A stretch of 64,000 nucleotides of DNA from Lachnospiraceae bacterium (GCA_030526195.1 JAUNDG010000008.1:1-64000), one strand, 5' to 3'. Shown: positions 1 to 9,079, counted from the first letter of the stretch. The notes: a model not told the origin generated them from the sequence alone. Numbers and translations: made by a program.

Positions 1-94
1 TAGGGGCTGAAGGGGACGACGCGCGTGCCGAGCATCATGCAGCCGCAAGGCGCGTCAATAGATATCAGCAATGCCCCCGCGCGTCTTTACCAGG

Positions 95-1387
95 TTAATC
101 CTCGAAGCGCACCGCCACGGAATTGGCATGTGCCGTCAGGCCCTCGGCCTTGGCAAAGCTTTCGATGTCTTCGTGCACTTCCCGCAGGGCTTCTTCGGAA
201 TAATAGATGACGGATGACTTCTTGATGAAATCGTCCACACCCAGCGGTGAGAAGAACCGGGCTGTGCCGTTAGTGGGCAGCACGTGGTTCGGACCGGCAA
301 AGTAATCACCCAGCGGCTCGCTTGAATAGCTGCCAAGGAAGATGGCGCCGGCGTTGCGGATCTTGGTCATGGTCTTGAACGGATCCGCTGTGACGATTTC
401 CAGATGCTCGGAAGCGATCTCATTAACGGCGGTGATGGCATCTTCCATGGAGTCAGCCACCAGAATACGGCCGAAGTTTTCAAGGGATTTGCGGATGATA
501 TCCTGACGGGACAGCACCTCAACGAAGCGATCCACCTCAGCGGAAACCGCATCAGCCAGTTCGCGGGATGTGGTGACCAGGATGGCGGAAGCCAGCTCGT
601 CATGTTCAGCCTGGCTTAAGAGGTCAGCGGCCACAAAACGGGGATTGGCTGTCTCATCTGCCAGCACCAGGATCTCGCTGGGACCGGCCACTGAGTCGAT
701 GGCCACAAAGCCGTAAACCGCTCTCTTGGCCAGGGCGACGAAGATGTTGCCCGGCCCCACGATCTTATCAACACGGGGGATAGATGCTGTACCGTATGCC
801 ATAGCGGCAACAGCCTGAGCACCGCCAATCTTGTAGATCACATCGGCGCCGGCTTCTTTGGCGGCCACCAGGGTATTCGGGTTGACCTTACCGTCACGAC
901 CGCAGGGGGTGCACATGATGATCTCATCCACACCGGCCACCTTAGCCGGCACCACGTTCATAAGAACGGTGGAGGGATAAGCGGCCTTACCGCCCGGGAC
1001 ATAGACGCCCACGCGCTGCAGCGCTGTAACCTTCTGACCCAGCAGTGTGCCCTTCTCGTCGGTTGAGAACCAGCTCTGACGGACCTGACGTTCATGATAA
1101 GAGCGGATATTGACTAAGGAGCGGCGGATCACCCCCACCAGCTCCGGTGATACTTCCTTGTAAGCAGCTTCGATCTCAGCCTCGGTGACCTTCACAGTCT
1201 CCGGTGTCAGACGGAAGCCGTCGAATTTTTCTGTGTAGGCAAACACAGCCTCATCGCCCTTCTCGGCCACAGCGGCCAGAATCTCCTTAACGGCCGCTTC
1301 CTGGGCCGGATAGCTTGATGTGCTGCGTTTTAAAAGACTTTCGGTGATAGTACCGAAGGACTCCTTTGTTAATGCCAGTGTTTTCAT
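95..1387 (-). CDS. hisD: Histidinol dehydrogenase HisD
   Basis: Catalyses the last two NAD-dependent oxidations of histidine biosynthesis, L-histidinol to L-histidine, in the cytoplasm. The 430-residue length is normal for the family. The zinc ligand pair is visible as Q259 and H262 in SQAEHDELA, the catalytic region SEHLEIV follows near residue 326, and the substrate loop AGPNHVLPTNG lies near residue 365. The ATG overlaps the hisG stop by 4 bp (ATGA), so the two are translationally coupled. It ends an apparent recU-hisZ-hisG-hisD unit. The 94 bases between its stop and the left edge hold no gene I can identify; further his genes may lie beyond the edge. Confidence 0.98.
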   Translation of the reverse strand: MKTLALTKESFGTITESLLKRSTSSYPAQEAAVKEILAAVAEKGDEAVFAYTEKFDGFRLTPETVKVTEAEIEAAYKEVSPELVGVIRRSLVNIRSYHERQVRQSWFSTDEKGTLLGQKVTALQRVGVYVPGGKAAYPSTVLMNVVPAKVAGVDEIIMCTPCGRDGKVNPNTLVAAKEAGADVIYKIGGAQAVAAMAYGTASIPRVDKIVGPGNIFVALAKRAVYGFVAIDSVAGPSEILVLADETANPRFVAADLLSQAEHDELASAILVTTSRELADAVSAEVDRFVEVLSRQDIIRKSLENFGRILVADSMEDAITAVNEIASEHLEIVTADPFKTMTKIRNAGAIFLGSYSSEPLGDYFAGPNHVLPTNGTARFFSPLGVDDFIKKSSVIYYSEEALREVHEDIESFAKAEGLTAHANSVAVRFED

Positions 1388-2031
1388 TTCTTTAAAGCCT
1401 CTCTGCAGGCGGCCACCAGCTTGGTGATCCGCTCATTTTCCATTTTCATACTCACCTGGTTGACCACCATACGGGCAGACAGCGGGCAGACCTCTTCCAG
1501 GATCTCCAGGCCGTTCTCTCTTAAGGTGGAACCGGTTTCCACGATATCCACGATGACCTCTGACAGCCCGACGATGGGGGCCAGCTCGATGGAACCGTTC
1601 AGTTTGATCAGCTCGATAGTCTGATTCTTTTTGTTATAGAAGTAATCCCGCGCGATCTTCGGATATTTGGTGGCCACGCGGATGAGCTCATTGTGCTCCA
1701 GATACTTTTTGGCGGAGGCAGGACCGCACACGCACATGCGGCACTTGCCGAAGCCCAGGTCCATGACCTCGTAAAGCTTCCGGTTCTCCTCCAGGATAGT
1801 GTCATACCCCACAATACCGATATCCGCAGCGCCGTATTCCACATAGGTGGGGACGTCCGGGCCCTTTGCCAGGAAGAAACGGATGCCGAATTCCTCATTT
1901 TCGAAAATGAGCTTGCGGGTATTCGGATCGTTCATTTCCTCAAGGGAAATGCCGATCTTATTGAACATCTCCATGCTCTTTTTTGCAAGACGCCCTTTGG
2001 TGAGGGCTACTGTCAACATTCTCATACTCAT
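1384..2031 (-). CDS. hisG: ATP phosphoribosyltransferase catalytic subunit HisG (short form)
   Basis: Condenses ATP with PRPP in the first committed step of histidine biosynthesis. At 215 residues it is the short form, which lacks the C-terminal regulatory ACT-like domain and in known systems needs HisZ for activity; hisZ lies directly upstream, which fits. The N-terminus MRMLTVALTKGRLAKK and the PRPP-binding region VDIVETGSTLRENGL near residue 163 are recognisable. The ATG at 2031 overlaps the hisZ stop by 4 bp, and its own end overlaps hisD by 4 bp. An alternative ATG two codons downstream cannot be excluded. Confidence 0.97.
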   Translation of the reverse strand: MSMRMLTVALTKGRLAKKSMEMFNKIGISLEEMNDPNTRKLIFENEEFGIRFFLAKGPDVPTYVEYGAADIGIVGYDTILEENRKLYEVMDLGFGKCRMCVCGPASAKKYLEHNELIRVATKYPKIARDYFYNKKNQTIELIKLNGSIELAPIVGLSEVIVDIVETGSTLRENGLEILEEVCPLSARMVVNQVSMKMENERITKLVAACREALKK

Positions 2032-3023
2032 TTGCCTGAGCGGTCAGATCTGTTTAAACAGACGGCGAGCTGATCGATCGCAAGACCGACGCCCACGGCC
2101 GCTTCATCCTTTCCGAATTGTCCCAGCAGGCTGTCGTAACGACCGCCCTTGGCCACCGGCTCACCGCTTCCGTAGGTGAAGGCCGAGAAAATAATGCCTG
2201 TGTAGTAGCGATAACGGCTGATGGTGCCGAAATCAAAGCTGATATAACGGGCCATATCCTTTTTCTCCAGGATCCCGTAGATATTCTCTAGGCGATCGAT
2301 GGCGGCATGGCATCTAGCACCCACGGCCAGGTCTCGGGCTGTCTTCAAGACTTCCGGACCGCCAAAAAGAGCCGGCATCTTGATAAGCGCATTGCGGCGC
2401 TCGGCACTCATGGTGGTGCCGTCCAGGAGATCCTCAATACCGAACACGTTGCGGATGATAAGGAGGCGGCGCAGCTCTTCTGTCTGCTCTGTGGTAAGAT
2501 TCCCCTCTGCGATCAGGGAACCGATGAGGTTGACCTCGCCGATGCTCAGCTGGAAGTCGGACAGGCCGACCTTCTTCAGGCAATCGATGGTGAGGGCAAT
2601 GATCTCAGCGTCCGCTTCGGCGGAGCCGTCACCGATCATTTCAACGCCCATCTGAGTGGACTCTTTAAGACGGCCCTGATATTCGGAGCTGTTGACGAAG
2701 GTGCTGCCCTCATAGCAAAGCCGTAAAGGACGGGGCACATCATCAAAATATGCGGATACCGTTCTGGCGATGGACGGTGTGAAGTCCGGTCTTAAGGCCA
2801 GGGTGCGGCCGTCTCTGTCAAAGAATTTGAAGAGCTCATTGGAGGGAGCGGTGCCCACCTCGCTGCCGAAAACATCCAGAAATTCAAAAGTCGGTGTCTC
2901 GATCGGCTCATAGCCGTAAGCATCAAAGACCTGATTGCATTCGTTCATCATGGTCTTTTTTCTCCGGCATTCGCTGCCGTAAATATCCCGGACACCGTCG
3001 GGTGTGTGAAGGATTCTTTGCAC
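2028..3023 (-). CDS. hisZ: ATP phosphoribosyltransferase regulatory subunit HisZ
   Basis: A histidyl-tRNA synthetase paralogue that forms the hetero-octameric ATP phosphoribosyltransferase with short HisG and carries feedback control by histidine. The class II synthetase-like fold is visible: the opening TPDGVRDIYGSECRRKK, the HisZ-typical LRPDFTPSIARTVSAYF near residue 77, and a late Gly-rich GGRYDSLLGQFG. At 331 residues it is shorter than true HisRS (about 420) and lacks the anticodon-binding domain, which supports HisZ over HisS. The start is GTG at 3023, preceded by GAAAGGGAA, only 2 bp after the recU stop. Confidence 0.95.
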   Translation of the reverse strand: MQRILHTPDGVRDIYGSECRRKKTMMNECNQVFDAYGYEPIETPTFEFLDVFGSEVGTAPSNELFKFFDRDGRTLALRPDFTPSIARTVSAYFDDVPRPLRLCYEGSTFVNSSEYQGRLKESTQMGVEMIGDGSAEADAEIIALTIDCLKKVGLSDFQLSIGEVNLIGSLIAEGNLTTEQTEELRRLLIIRNVFGIEDLLDGTTMSAERRNALIKMPALFGGPEVLKTARDLAVGARCHAAIDRLENIYGILEKKDMARYISFDFGTISRYRYYTGIIFSAFTYGSGEPVAKGGRYDSLLGQFGKDEAAVGVGLAIDQLAVCLNRSDRSGK

Positions 3024-3025
3024 GA

Positions 3026-3559
3026 TTATTCCCTTTCTTCCAGATCCTTTTGTATCGCTTCCAGGATCGGGAGTGTGGGCTTGCGGCCCTGATTGATGAA
3101 ATGCCTGAAATCCAGTTCATCGAAGCGGAAGCTTTTGCGTCCTCCGGCTTTCATCCGGTCCCAGAAGACCTTCATTTCCCGGTAGGGCATGTAATAATAT
3201 TCATGACGCGTGGTGTACGCGATGAGGAAAAAGGCAAGGCCGTCCTGACGTTCGAATTCCTCCATGAAATCCATCTGATGCTGGTGGACATTTTGCAGCG
3301 GAAATGTATCCTCCGCACATTCCTTGGCATCAAAGCACACGGGAATGCCCTGCACGTTGCCTAAATAGTCGATGGTACTCTTCTGGTCAAAATAGGCCAG
3401 GGTGATGTGCCGCGAGTCCTTATCGATCTTGATCGGCGTGATGGGCGTCGGGATCTTCTGGATCAGCGCCAGATGTTTTTCCCGATACTGCTCGATTGTC
3501 AGGTTAATGAGATCCTCCAGTGTGGAACCGCGAAGACCTCGGGTATTCCAGGTCGCCAT
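3026..3559 (-). CDS. recU: Holliday junction resolvase RecU
   Basis: Firmicute-type endonuclease that cleaves Holliday junctions made during recombination and repair, the functional counterpart of RuvC. Recognition rests on RGLRGSTLEDLINL at the N-terminus, KIPTPITPIKID, the DYLG..GIPVCFDAKE core holding the nuclease Asp/Glu/Lys residues (about residues 64-79) and the FPLQNVHQHQMDFM segment. The protein is 177 residues, slightly shorter than B. subtilis RecU because the variable N-terminal tail is missing. A good promoter lies just upstream and hisZ begins 2 bp after the stop, so recU appears to lead a histidine operon, an unusual pairing. RuvAB is encoded elsewhere in this window. Confidence 0.95.
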   Translation of the reverse strand: MATWNTRGLRGSTLEDLINLTIEQYREKHLALIQKIPTPITPIKIDKDSRHITLAYFDQKSTIDYLGNVQGIPVCFDAKECAEDTFPLQNVHQHQMDFMEEFERQDGLAFFLIAYTTRHEYYYMPYREMKVFWDRMKAGGRKSFRFDELDFRHFINQGRKPTLPILEAIQKDLEERE

Positions 3560-3574
3560 TTTTTACCTTTCCCT

Positions 3575-3627
3575 AATATACTCCACCGCTTTACTGTTGT
3601 AAAGTGGTAAAATGCTAAAGTGATAAA
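3575..3627 (-). promoter_or_regulatory. Promoter of recU-his unit with repeated TAAAGTGRTAAA motif
   Basis: On the minus strand, TTTACA (complement of 3598-3603), a 17 bp spacer and TATATT (complement of 3575-3580) form a near-consensus vegetative promoter just before recU. On the plus strand TAAAGTGGTAAA (3600-3611) and TAAAGTGATAAA (3616-3627) are direct repeats 16 bp apart, and CCGCTTTAC (3587-3595) mirrors the first copy across the promoter spacer. This arrangement over the -35 box looks like an operator. The regulator is unknown. Confidence 0.65.
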
Positions 3628-3692
3628 TTTTTGTGATCGCCATTTTCTTATGACTGTTAAAGGGCTCATTCCTGATGCTCTTTGTCAGTCTT

Positions 3693-4322
3693 TCAGCGCA
3701 CCATCCCGATCTTATTGATGGGCCAGTAACGCAGGGCCGCCTTCCCCAGGATCTGATCCCGGGACACGTATTTGTTCTCCCAGAAACGGGAATCCCGGCT
3801 GTTCTCCCGGTTGTCCCCCATCATGAAATAATGGCCCTCCGGCACCACAAAGGGCCCGTAATCGCCCCGGGGCACCTCCGGACAAAAACTGTCATCCAGC
3901 GGCTCCAGACTGCCGTCGATGTAAACCTTGCCGTCCTCGATGACCACCGTTTCCCCGGGCAGACCGATGACGCGCTTGATGAAGAGCTTACTCTCATCGT
4001 CCGGGTATTTGAAAATGACAATATCAAACCGCTCCGGGTCGCTGCTGAGATAAGCCAGGCGGTTCCCGAAGATCCGGTCATTTTTCATAATGGTATTTTC
4101 CATGGATGAAGACGGGATCCGGGCATTGACGATGACAAACTGCGTCAGCAAAAACACCGCCAGCGCCACCACCGCGATGAGCACCACGTATTCCAGAAGT
4201 TCCCGTCCCAGAGACTTTTCAGGCGCTTCCTCCTCCGGCTCCACCGCCCGGTTTTTGCGTTTCCGGGAAAACTGGGCCTCGTAATCGAGGGTTTCTTCCT
4301 GATCAAAATCCTTGTTTTTCAT
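3693..4322 (-). CDS. lepB: Type I signal peptidase LepB/SipS
   Basis: Membrane serine protease that removes signal peptides from exported preproteins. A charged cytoplasmic tail (residues 1-41) is followed by one membrane segment (about 42-66, LLEYVVLIAVVALAVFLLT). The catalytic Ser sits in IPSSSMENT (Ser73) and the general-base Lys in LFIKRVIGLPGE (Lys116). The C-terminal signature MGDNRENSRDSRFW is intact. The single N-terminal transmembrane helix and 209-residue length match Gram-positive Sip enzymes. The ATG at 4322 lies 2 bp from the preceding pseudouridine synthase, so the two are probably co-transcribed. Confidence 0.97.
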   Translation of the reverse strand: MKNKDFDQEETLDYEAQFSRKRKNRAVEPEEEAPEKSLGRELLEYVVLIAVVALAVFLLTQFVIVNARIPSSSMENTIMKNDRIFGNRLAYLSSDPERFDIVIFKYPDDESKLFIKRVIGLPGETVVIEDGKVYIDGSLEPLDDSFCPEVPRGDYGPFVVPEGHYFMMGDNRENSRDSRFWENKYVSRDQILGKAALRYWPINKIGMVR

Positions 4323-4324
4323 GT

Positions 4325-5281
4325 TTAATCCTTTCCGCCCGCAGGCAGACCGCAGCTTTTAGCCGCTTTTTCGAAAATGGGGCTCAAGGGCGCCGTGAAG
4401 CTTTGCCCGTCCGGCAGAACGATGCGCCGGGCATGGAGTAAATGGCTCCGCAGCCCCAGCCTCTGCCGGTCAGTGGCCACCCTCTTGCCGCCGTATTTGC
4501 TGTCCCCGGCCACCGGATGGCCGATATGGGATAACTGAGCTCTGATCTGATGGCTCTTGCCGGTGATGAGATGCACCTCCAGAAGGGTCATGTCCGATGA
4601 CGTGGCCAGCGCTTTGTAGGACAGCTTCAGTTCATCGAACCCCTCCGCCCGGGTGTCACGCACCTCAAGCCGATTGTTTTTCGTATCCTTTCGCCCGTAA
4701 GCTGTCAAAAGCTTCTCTCCCGTCAGCACGCCGTGGACAATGGTGAGATAATACTTCTCCAGTGCCCGGGACCGGATCACTTCCGAGAGATACTGTTCCC
4801 CTGCCAGCGATTTCCCGCACAGGATGAGGCCACTGGTGTTGCGGTCCAGCCGGTTGCAGGGCGCCGGAGTGAATTTCTGCAGATCCGCTTCCGTGAGCTG
4901 ACCGCTCTCCAGAAGGTAGGCCGGCACAAAGGCCGCCACCGACGGATCCCCGGATTTATCCCCCTGGGACAACAAGCCCGCCGGCTTATTGAGGATCAGA
5001 AGATCACTGTTTTCAAAAATAACAGTCGGACGAAGACCTTTGTAGGGAGCGACCGCTTTGGTGTGACGGAAGCCCTCGATGGTCTCATCAGACAAAAAGA
5101 GCTTCACCACATCATTTTCTTCAAGCCGCTCCGAACCATCGGCTTTCCGTCCGTTCAGAGTCATATTCTTTTTACGCAGCATTTTGTAAATGAAGCTCTT
5201 GGGGGCCTCGTTGAGATATTTCCCCAGGAATTTATCAAACCGCTGCCCCGCTTCATTTTTGCCGATAACAATTTCTCTCAT
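4325..5281 (-). CDS. RluA-family pseudouridine synthase
   Basis: Converts specific uridines in rRNA (RluC/RluD-like) to pseudouridine. An S4 RNA-binding domain covers about residues 11-65 (GQRFDKFLGKYLNEAP), then the catalytic domain begins with VIFENSDLLILNKPAG. The catalytic Asp is D146 in NRLDRNTSG, a variant of the usual HRLDxxTSG with Asn replacing His, and the KSHQIRAQL motif follows near residue 242. Length 318 is normal. The target uridine cannot be assigned from sequence. It precedes lepB by 2 bp. Confidence 0.93.
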   Translation of the reverse strand: MREIVIGKNEAGQRFDKFLGKYLNEAPKSFIYKMLRKKNMTLNGRKADGSERLEENDVVKLFLSDETIEGFRHTKAVAPYKGLRPTVIFENSDLLILNKPAGLLSQGDKSGDPSVAAFVPAYLLESGQLTEADLQKFTPAPCNRLDRNTSGLILCGKSLAGEQYLSEVIRSRALEKYYLTIVHGVLTGEKLLTAYGRKDTKNNRLEVRDTRAEGFDELKLSYKALATSSDMTLLEVHLITGKSHQIRAQLSHIGHPVAGDSKYGGKRVATDRQRLGLRSHLLHARRIVLPDGQSFTAPLSPIFEKAAKSCGLPAGGKD

Positions 5282-5411
5282 GCTCTATCCTTAACCGAGA
5301 TTATGCTCATGCCTCACGGATGTGCGCTGACCGCTGTGCCGGCGTTATAGTTTTGCCGTCAGGCCGGCATGGTGGCCGCTGAGCCTTGTTTTCCACATTG
5401 CCTTACAGGCT

Positions 5412-6023
5412 TTACAGAGAGATGGCCAGTAAGAGGTTCAGGATCAGATCCTCCACATCAAGATCCGGATACCGTTCATCCGGTGTGTACCGGACACCCT
5501 CGCGAAGAGACGCCCGATGAAGGTCCATGGAATCCAGCCGCTCGTTGAACTTATTAAGGTCCGTGAGAATGTTCACATGGGAGGGAATGCCGTTCTGACG
5601 CAGGATCCCGGTGATGTGCTTCTCAAGATACCGGATATCCGCCTTCGGTTCCCGCGCCAGACCCACCACCGTATTGCCGGCGATAGCCACCGCGTCCACC
5701 ATGGTATTCTTTTCGTATGCCGTCATGTAAAGCTCATAACCCATGGTCAAAGACCCTACATGCTTCTGGATCTCCTCATAATCCGCATCCGCCAGAGACT
5801 GACGGGGCATCATCATGATAAGGCCAACCGCCGCCTTACAGGCCGGCAGCACACCCACCACAGCCAGCACCGTAATAATGGTGGCTCGGGTGCCATTGAC
5901 AATGATACCGATGATGAAAACGGTTATCGGCAGCGCCAGAAGTGCCAGAAATGTCAGCAAACGGCGCCGTTTTTCTGATTTGATATAACCTTTATCGCCC
6001 TTGGGCGTGATCAATCGTGCCAT
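5412..6023 (-). CDS. Conserved membrane protein, unknown function
   Basis: I do not recognise a functional family. The 203-residue product has a short basic N-terminus, two adjacent hydrophobic helices (about residues 22-45 and 49-72) and a soluble C-terminal domain with a mixed alpha/beta look (YELYMTAYEKNTMVDAVAIAGNTVVGLA). It ends in a hydrophobic LILNLLLAISL stretch. The start is supported by GGAGATAACGT before ATG at 6023. About 130 bp of unremarkable intergenic sequence separates it from the pseudouridine synthase downstream. Both flanking genes are housekeeping, so the context gives no clear hint. Confidence 0.8.
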   Translation of the reverse strand: MARLITPKGDKGYIKSEKRRRLLTFLALLALPITVFIIGIIVNGTRATIITVLAVVGVLPACKAAVGLIMMMPRQSLADADYEEIQKHVGSLTMGYELYMTAYEKNTMVDAVAIAGNTVVGLAREPKADIRYLEKHITGILRQNGIPSHVNILTDLNKFNERLDSMDLHRASLREGVRYTPDERYPDLDVEDLILNLLLAISL

Positions 6024-6084
6024 ACGTTATCTCCTAATATTTCCTGTTTTTTGCTCTATCATCAGCCAAGCCTGTCTGAGGTGA

Positions 6085-6759
6085 TCATGTCGTCAGTTCA
6101 TCCGGCAGCAACTCGTGGAAATCATCCACCCAGCCATCCGCCAGAGCCCGTTTCTTACTCTCCTGAGCCGCTGACCAGTCGTCCGCCACAGCATAAACCG
6201 TCATGCCGGCCCGCTTGCCGGCCTCAATACCCCGCACCACGTCCTCAAACACCAGACATTTTTCCGGCGGGGTCTTTAACAGCTGAGCCGCGGTGAGATA
6301 CACCGCCGGATCCGGCTTATTGGCCTTCACATCATCGCAGGTCACCAGCACATCAAAGACATCCTCAAGCTCCCGGGCCTTTAAGAAATCCCGGATAAGG
6401 ACGGCATCATTCGAAGAAGCAATGGCCAGACGCAGCCCCATTTTCTTAAGAAAATGAAGCAGTTCGGGAGCCCCGGACTTCATGGCGACGCCGTAGCAGT
6501 ACTGCTCCAGCACCATCTGACGCCAGTCCGCCTTGATGACCTCCGGGCTGTCTTTAAGATCAAAGCGCCGGATGAAATACAGGGCCGTCTCATGGAGACT
6601 TAAGCCCTCCAGCTCCCGCTGAAGATCCGCCGGGCAGGGAATGTCGAAGCGGCTCAGGTAGTCCCGATCCACATTTTTCCACATGCCCATGGAATCCACC
6701 AGGGTGCCGTCAAGATCAAATATCACGGCCTCAAAGGCCTTAAATTCTATACGTGCCAT
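6085..6759 (-). CDS. HAD-superfamily phosphatase (beta-phosphoglucomutase-like)
   Basis: Haloacid-dehalogenase family hydrolase of subfamily IA, acting on a small phosphorylated metabolite that cannot be named from sequence. Motif I is FDLDGTLVDS with nucleophile D15 and general acid/base D17. A helical cap follows (about residues 20-85), then motif II IASSN near residue 115, motif III Lys in KANKPDP near residue 145 and motif IV FEDVVRGIEAGKRAGM near residue 172. Its 224 residues match the phosphoglucomutase/phosphoglycolate-phosphatase group. Its start overlaps the 3' end of the small alarmone synthetase by 13 bp, suggesting coupled translation. Confidence 0.92.
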   Translation of the reverse strand: MARIEFKAFEAVIFDLDGTLVDSMGMWKNVDRDYLSRFDIPCPADLQRELEGLSLHETALYFIRRFDLKDSPEVIKADWRQMVLEQYCYGVAMKSGAPELLHFLKKMGLRLAIASSNDAVLIRDFLKARELEDVFDVLVTCDDVKANKPDPAVYLTAAQLLKTPPEKCLVFEDVVRGIEAGKRAGMTVYAVADDWSAAQESKKRALADGWVDDFHELLPDELTT

Positions 6760-7586
6760 TCGAATTTCCGCGGTTCTGAGTCAAAATTGACGGTCTGGCT
6801 CCGATTGTCCTCGGACAGGATATCCAGCTCGTCATGGAAACGCTGCAGTTCATTCATATCATGCAGCTTGTAAATGCGATAGAACTCGTTCTGGATCTTC
6901 ATGGCCTCCCGCTCGTTCTGCACGCGGTAGAGGTTTTCGATCTCCGTCACGATATCCCGCACCAGGTTGATCTCCAGAAGGGAATTGATCTCCGCGTCCA
7001 TGATGTCGCGGCGCACATTCATCATTTCCTCATCCAGCTGATCGGTGGCGCGTGACAGGGCTGCCATTTTCTCCCGCACATTGGCCGGCAGACCGCCCTT
7101 ATACTTGTACTGAAGGAAATGCTCCGAGGTGGCCCAGGTGTCCATGGCCATGGTCCGGATCTGGATCTCCACCGGCAGTTCCTTGGGGCCTTCCATGGTG
7201 TTCACGGTGTAGCGCACCACCAGATGGAAGCTGCGGTAGCCGCTCTCCTTCTTGGTGTTGAGATAATCCTTCACCTGCACCACCTCAATGTCGGTGCGTT
7301 TGCGGATGATCTCCACCGCCGCCGGAATATCCTCGATGAACTGACAGATCACCCGGATGCCGGCGATATCTTCCATCTCCGCTTCCAGCGTATCAAAACT
7401 GATATTCTTGCGGATCATTTTGTCGAGAATACTGGGAATTTCCTTCACACGGCCGCTGACGCTCTCGATGGGGCAATAAATGCCCTTCCGGCGGTATTCC
7501 GTCCGTGTGTTGTCCAGTTTGATGACAAGCTCAGACACGGCCTGTGCATAGGGGTCGAGCTTCTCGCGCCAGAGTTGAATCTTCAT
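6747..7586 (-). CDS. Small alarmone synthetase (RelA/SpoT-domain, RelQ-like)
   Basis: Synthesises (p)ppGpp from ATP and GDP/GTP. It carries only the synthetase domain, without the HD hydrolase or the TGS/ACT regulatory regions of long RSH enzymes. Recognisable motifs are YCPIESVSGRVKEIPSI, EDIAGIRVICQF near residue 72, SGYRSFHLVVRY near residue 115 and the substrate-binding PVEIQIRTMAMDTWATSEH near residue 137. The C-terminal helical part (about residues 170-265) resembles the tetramerisation helices of RelQ/YjbM. AGGAGTTTATT precedes the ATG. The HAD phosphatase gene overlaps its end. Confidence 0.93.
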   Translation of the reverse strand: MKIQLWREKLDPYAQAVSELVIKLDNTRTEYRRKGIYCPIESVSGRVKEIPSILDKMIRKNISFDTLEAEMEDIAGIRVICQFIEDIPAAVEIIRKRTDIEVVQVKDYLNTKKESGYRSFHLVVRYTVNTMEGPKELPVEIQIRTMAMDTWATSEHFLQYKYKGGLPANVREKMAALSRATDQLDEEMMNVRRDIMDAEINSLLEINLVRDIVTEIENLYRVQNEREAMKIQNEFYRIYKLHDMNELQRFHDELDILSEDNRSQTVNFDSEPRKFEWHV

Positions 7587-7599
7587 AATAAACTCCTGT

Positions 7600-9054
7600 T
7601 TACTGGGCCAGCGCCTTCAGAACGTCCCGAAGGTAGGCATACACCCGTCTTGCGGAAGACAGGGACAAGGTTTCGTTGTAAGTGTGGATATCCCGGATGT
7701 TCGGGCCGATGGATACGGCATCCAGGTCCTCAATGGCCTGGTAGAAAATGCCGCACTCAAGGCCGGCATGCACCGCTTCCACGACCATGTCCTTACCGGT
7801 CATTTTCCGGTAAACATCACACATGACCTCCCGGAGCGGTGATTTATCCCGGAATTCCCAGGCCGGATAGGTCCCATCGATGCGGGTCCGCCCGTCCAGT
7901 GACCGGGCCAGTGCCGTCATGGCATCCCCGATCTGATCCCGTTTTGAGGTGATGGAGCTGCGCACGGAGGACAGGGCTGTGAACACTTTATCGGTGCAGC
8001 TCACCCGGCCCAGATTGGCGGAGGTTTCCACCAGGTCCGGAATGTGTCGCTCCATGGCCTGTACCCCGTAGGGGGTGTTGAGCAGGAAGGCCAGCACGCG
8101 GTTTAAAGCATCCTGTGTCATAACGGCCGCTTCGCCCTGACCGGTCATCTCGATGGCGATCTCGAGACCGTCATCGACACCCGCCAGTTCGTGGGCATAC
8201 ACCGCCTTCAGAATATCGATATGCGTGCCGATCAGGGCCGCATCCTCTTCATTTTCAAGCAGCACCCTGGCCACCGCCCGGAAAGGAATCACATTGTCCC
8301 GGGCGCCGCCTTCAAGACTGATCAGCCGAAGCGACACCATTTCCTTTAATTCGTAAAGAAGGCGTCCCATCATTTTGATGGCGTTGCCGCGTCCTTTATC
8401 GATCATCACGCCGGAATGGCCGCCCTTAAGACCTGACAGGGTGATGGTGGCGGTCATGCCCTCCGCTTCGATGCGTTTAAGGGACAGTTCTGTTGTCACC
8501 GACATGCCGCCGGCACAACCGGCTGTGAGAATGCCTTCCTCTTCGGAATCGATGTTGATGAGGCGCTTGCCCTTAAGTTTCGTCATATCAAGCGCCGCCG
8601 CGCCCTGAAGGCCGATCTCCTCATCCACGGTGAACACAGCTTCAATGGGCGGATACACCGATTCCGGATCCTCCAAAATGGCCAGCATGTAGGCAGCGGC
8701 AATGCCGTCATCCGCCCCTAAAGTGGTCCGATCCGCGTGCAGATCATCCCCATCCAGGGACAAAGACAGCGGATCTGTCAGAAAATCGTGGTCGGAATCC
8801 GGGGCTTTATCCCCCACCATATCGATATGGCCCTGCAGGATCACCGGCTCGGTGTCCGGGGCGCACTTTTGTCCGGCCTTGTAAATGATGACGTTCCCCT
8901 TCTCATCCACATAGTAGGGCAGGTCCTCTTTCTGGGCATAAGAGACCAGATAGCGGGTCGCTGCCTCCGTATGGCCGGAAATTCTCGGAATAGCGGACAG
9001 TTCTTCAAAAAAATGAAGGAACCGCGCGTTGACGATACCGTCGCATATACTCAT
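7600..9054 (-). CDS. pepD: Aminoacyl-histidine dipeptidase PepD (M20C)
   Basis: Cytoplasmic dinuclear-zinc dipeptidase of family M20 that hydrolyses Xaa-His and other dipeptides. Metal ligands and catalytic residues are visible: H76 and D78 in LQGHIDMVGD, the bridging Asp in LGADDGIAAAY (residues 115-116) and the Glu pair E145/E146 in FTVDEEIGLQGA. A lid/dimerisation domain with GLKGGHSGVMIDKGR lies in the middle, and the late EAVHAGLECGIF motif is typical of PepD. The 484-residue length is usual. The start ATG at 9054 follows GAAGGAGAAGCCT. It is 13 bp upstream of the alarmone synthetase and may be co-transcribed. Confidence 0.95.
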   Translation of the reverse strand: MSICDGIVNARFLHFFEELSAIPRISGHTEAATRYLVSYAQKEDLPYYVDEKGNVIIYKAGQKCAPDTEPVILQGHIDMVGDKAPDSDHDFLTDPLSLSLDGDDLHADRTTLGADDGIAAAYMLAILEDPESVYPPIEAVFTVDEEIGLQGAAALDMTKLKGKRLINIDSEEEGILTAGCAGGMSVTTELSLKRIEAEGMTATITLSGLKGGHSGVMIDKGRGNAIKMMGRLLYELKEMVSLRLISLEGGARDNVIPFRAVARVLLENEEDAALIGTHIDILKAVYAHELAGVDDGLEIAIEMTGQGEAAVMTQDALNRVLAFLLNTPYGVQAMERHIPDLVETSANLGRVSCTDKVFTALSSVRSSITSKRDQIGDAMTALARSLDGRTRIDGTYPAWEFRDKSPLREVMCDVYRKMTGKDMVVEAVHAGLECGIFYQAIEDLDAVSIGPNIRDIHTYNETLSLSSARRVYAYLRDVLKALAQ

Positions 9055-9079
9055 AGGCTTCTCCTTATCGTCGTAATTG

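Noticed and set aside
1-94. Start of another gene after hisD
   Set aside because: A short open stretch containing MMLGTRVVPFSP reaches the window edge, but there is no ribosome site and too little sequence to judge.
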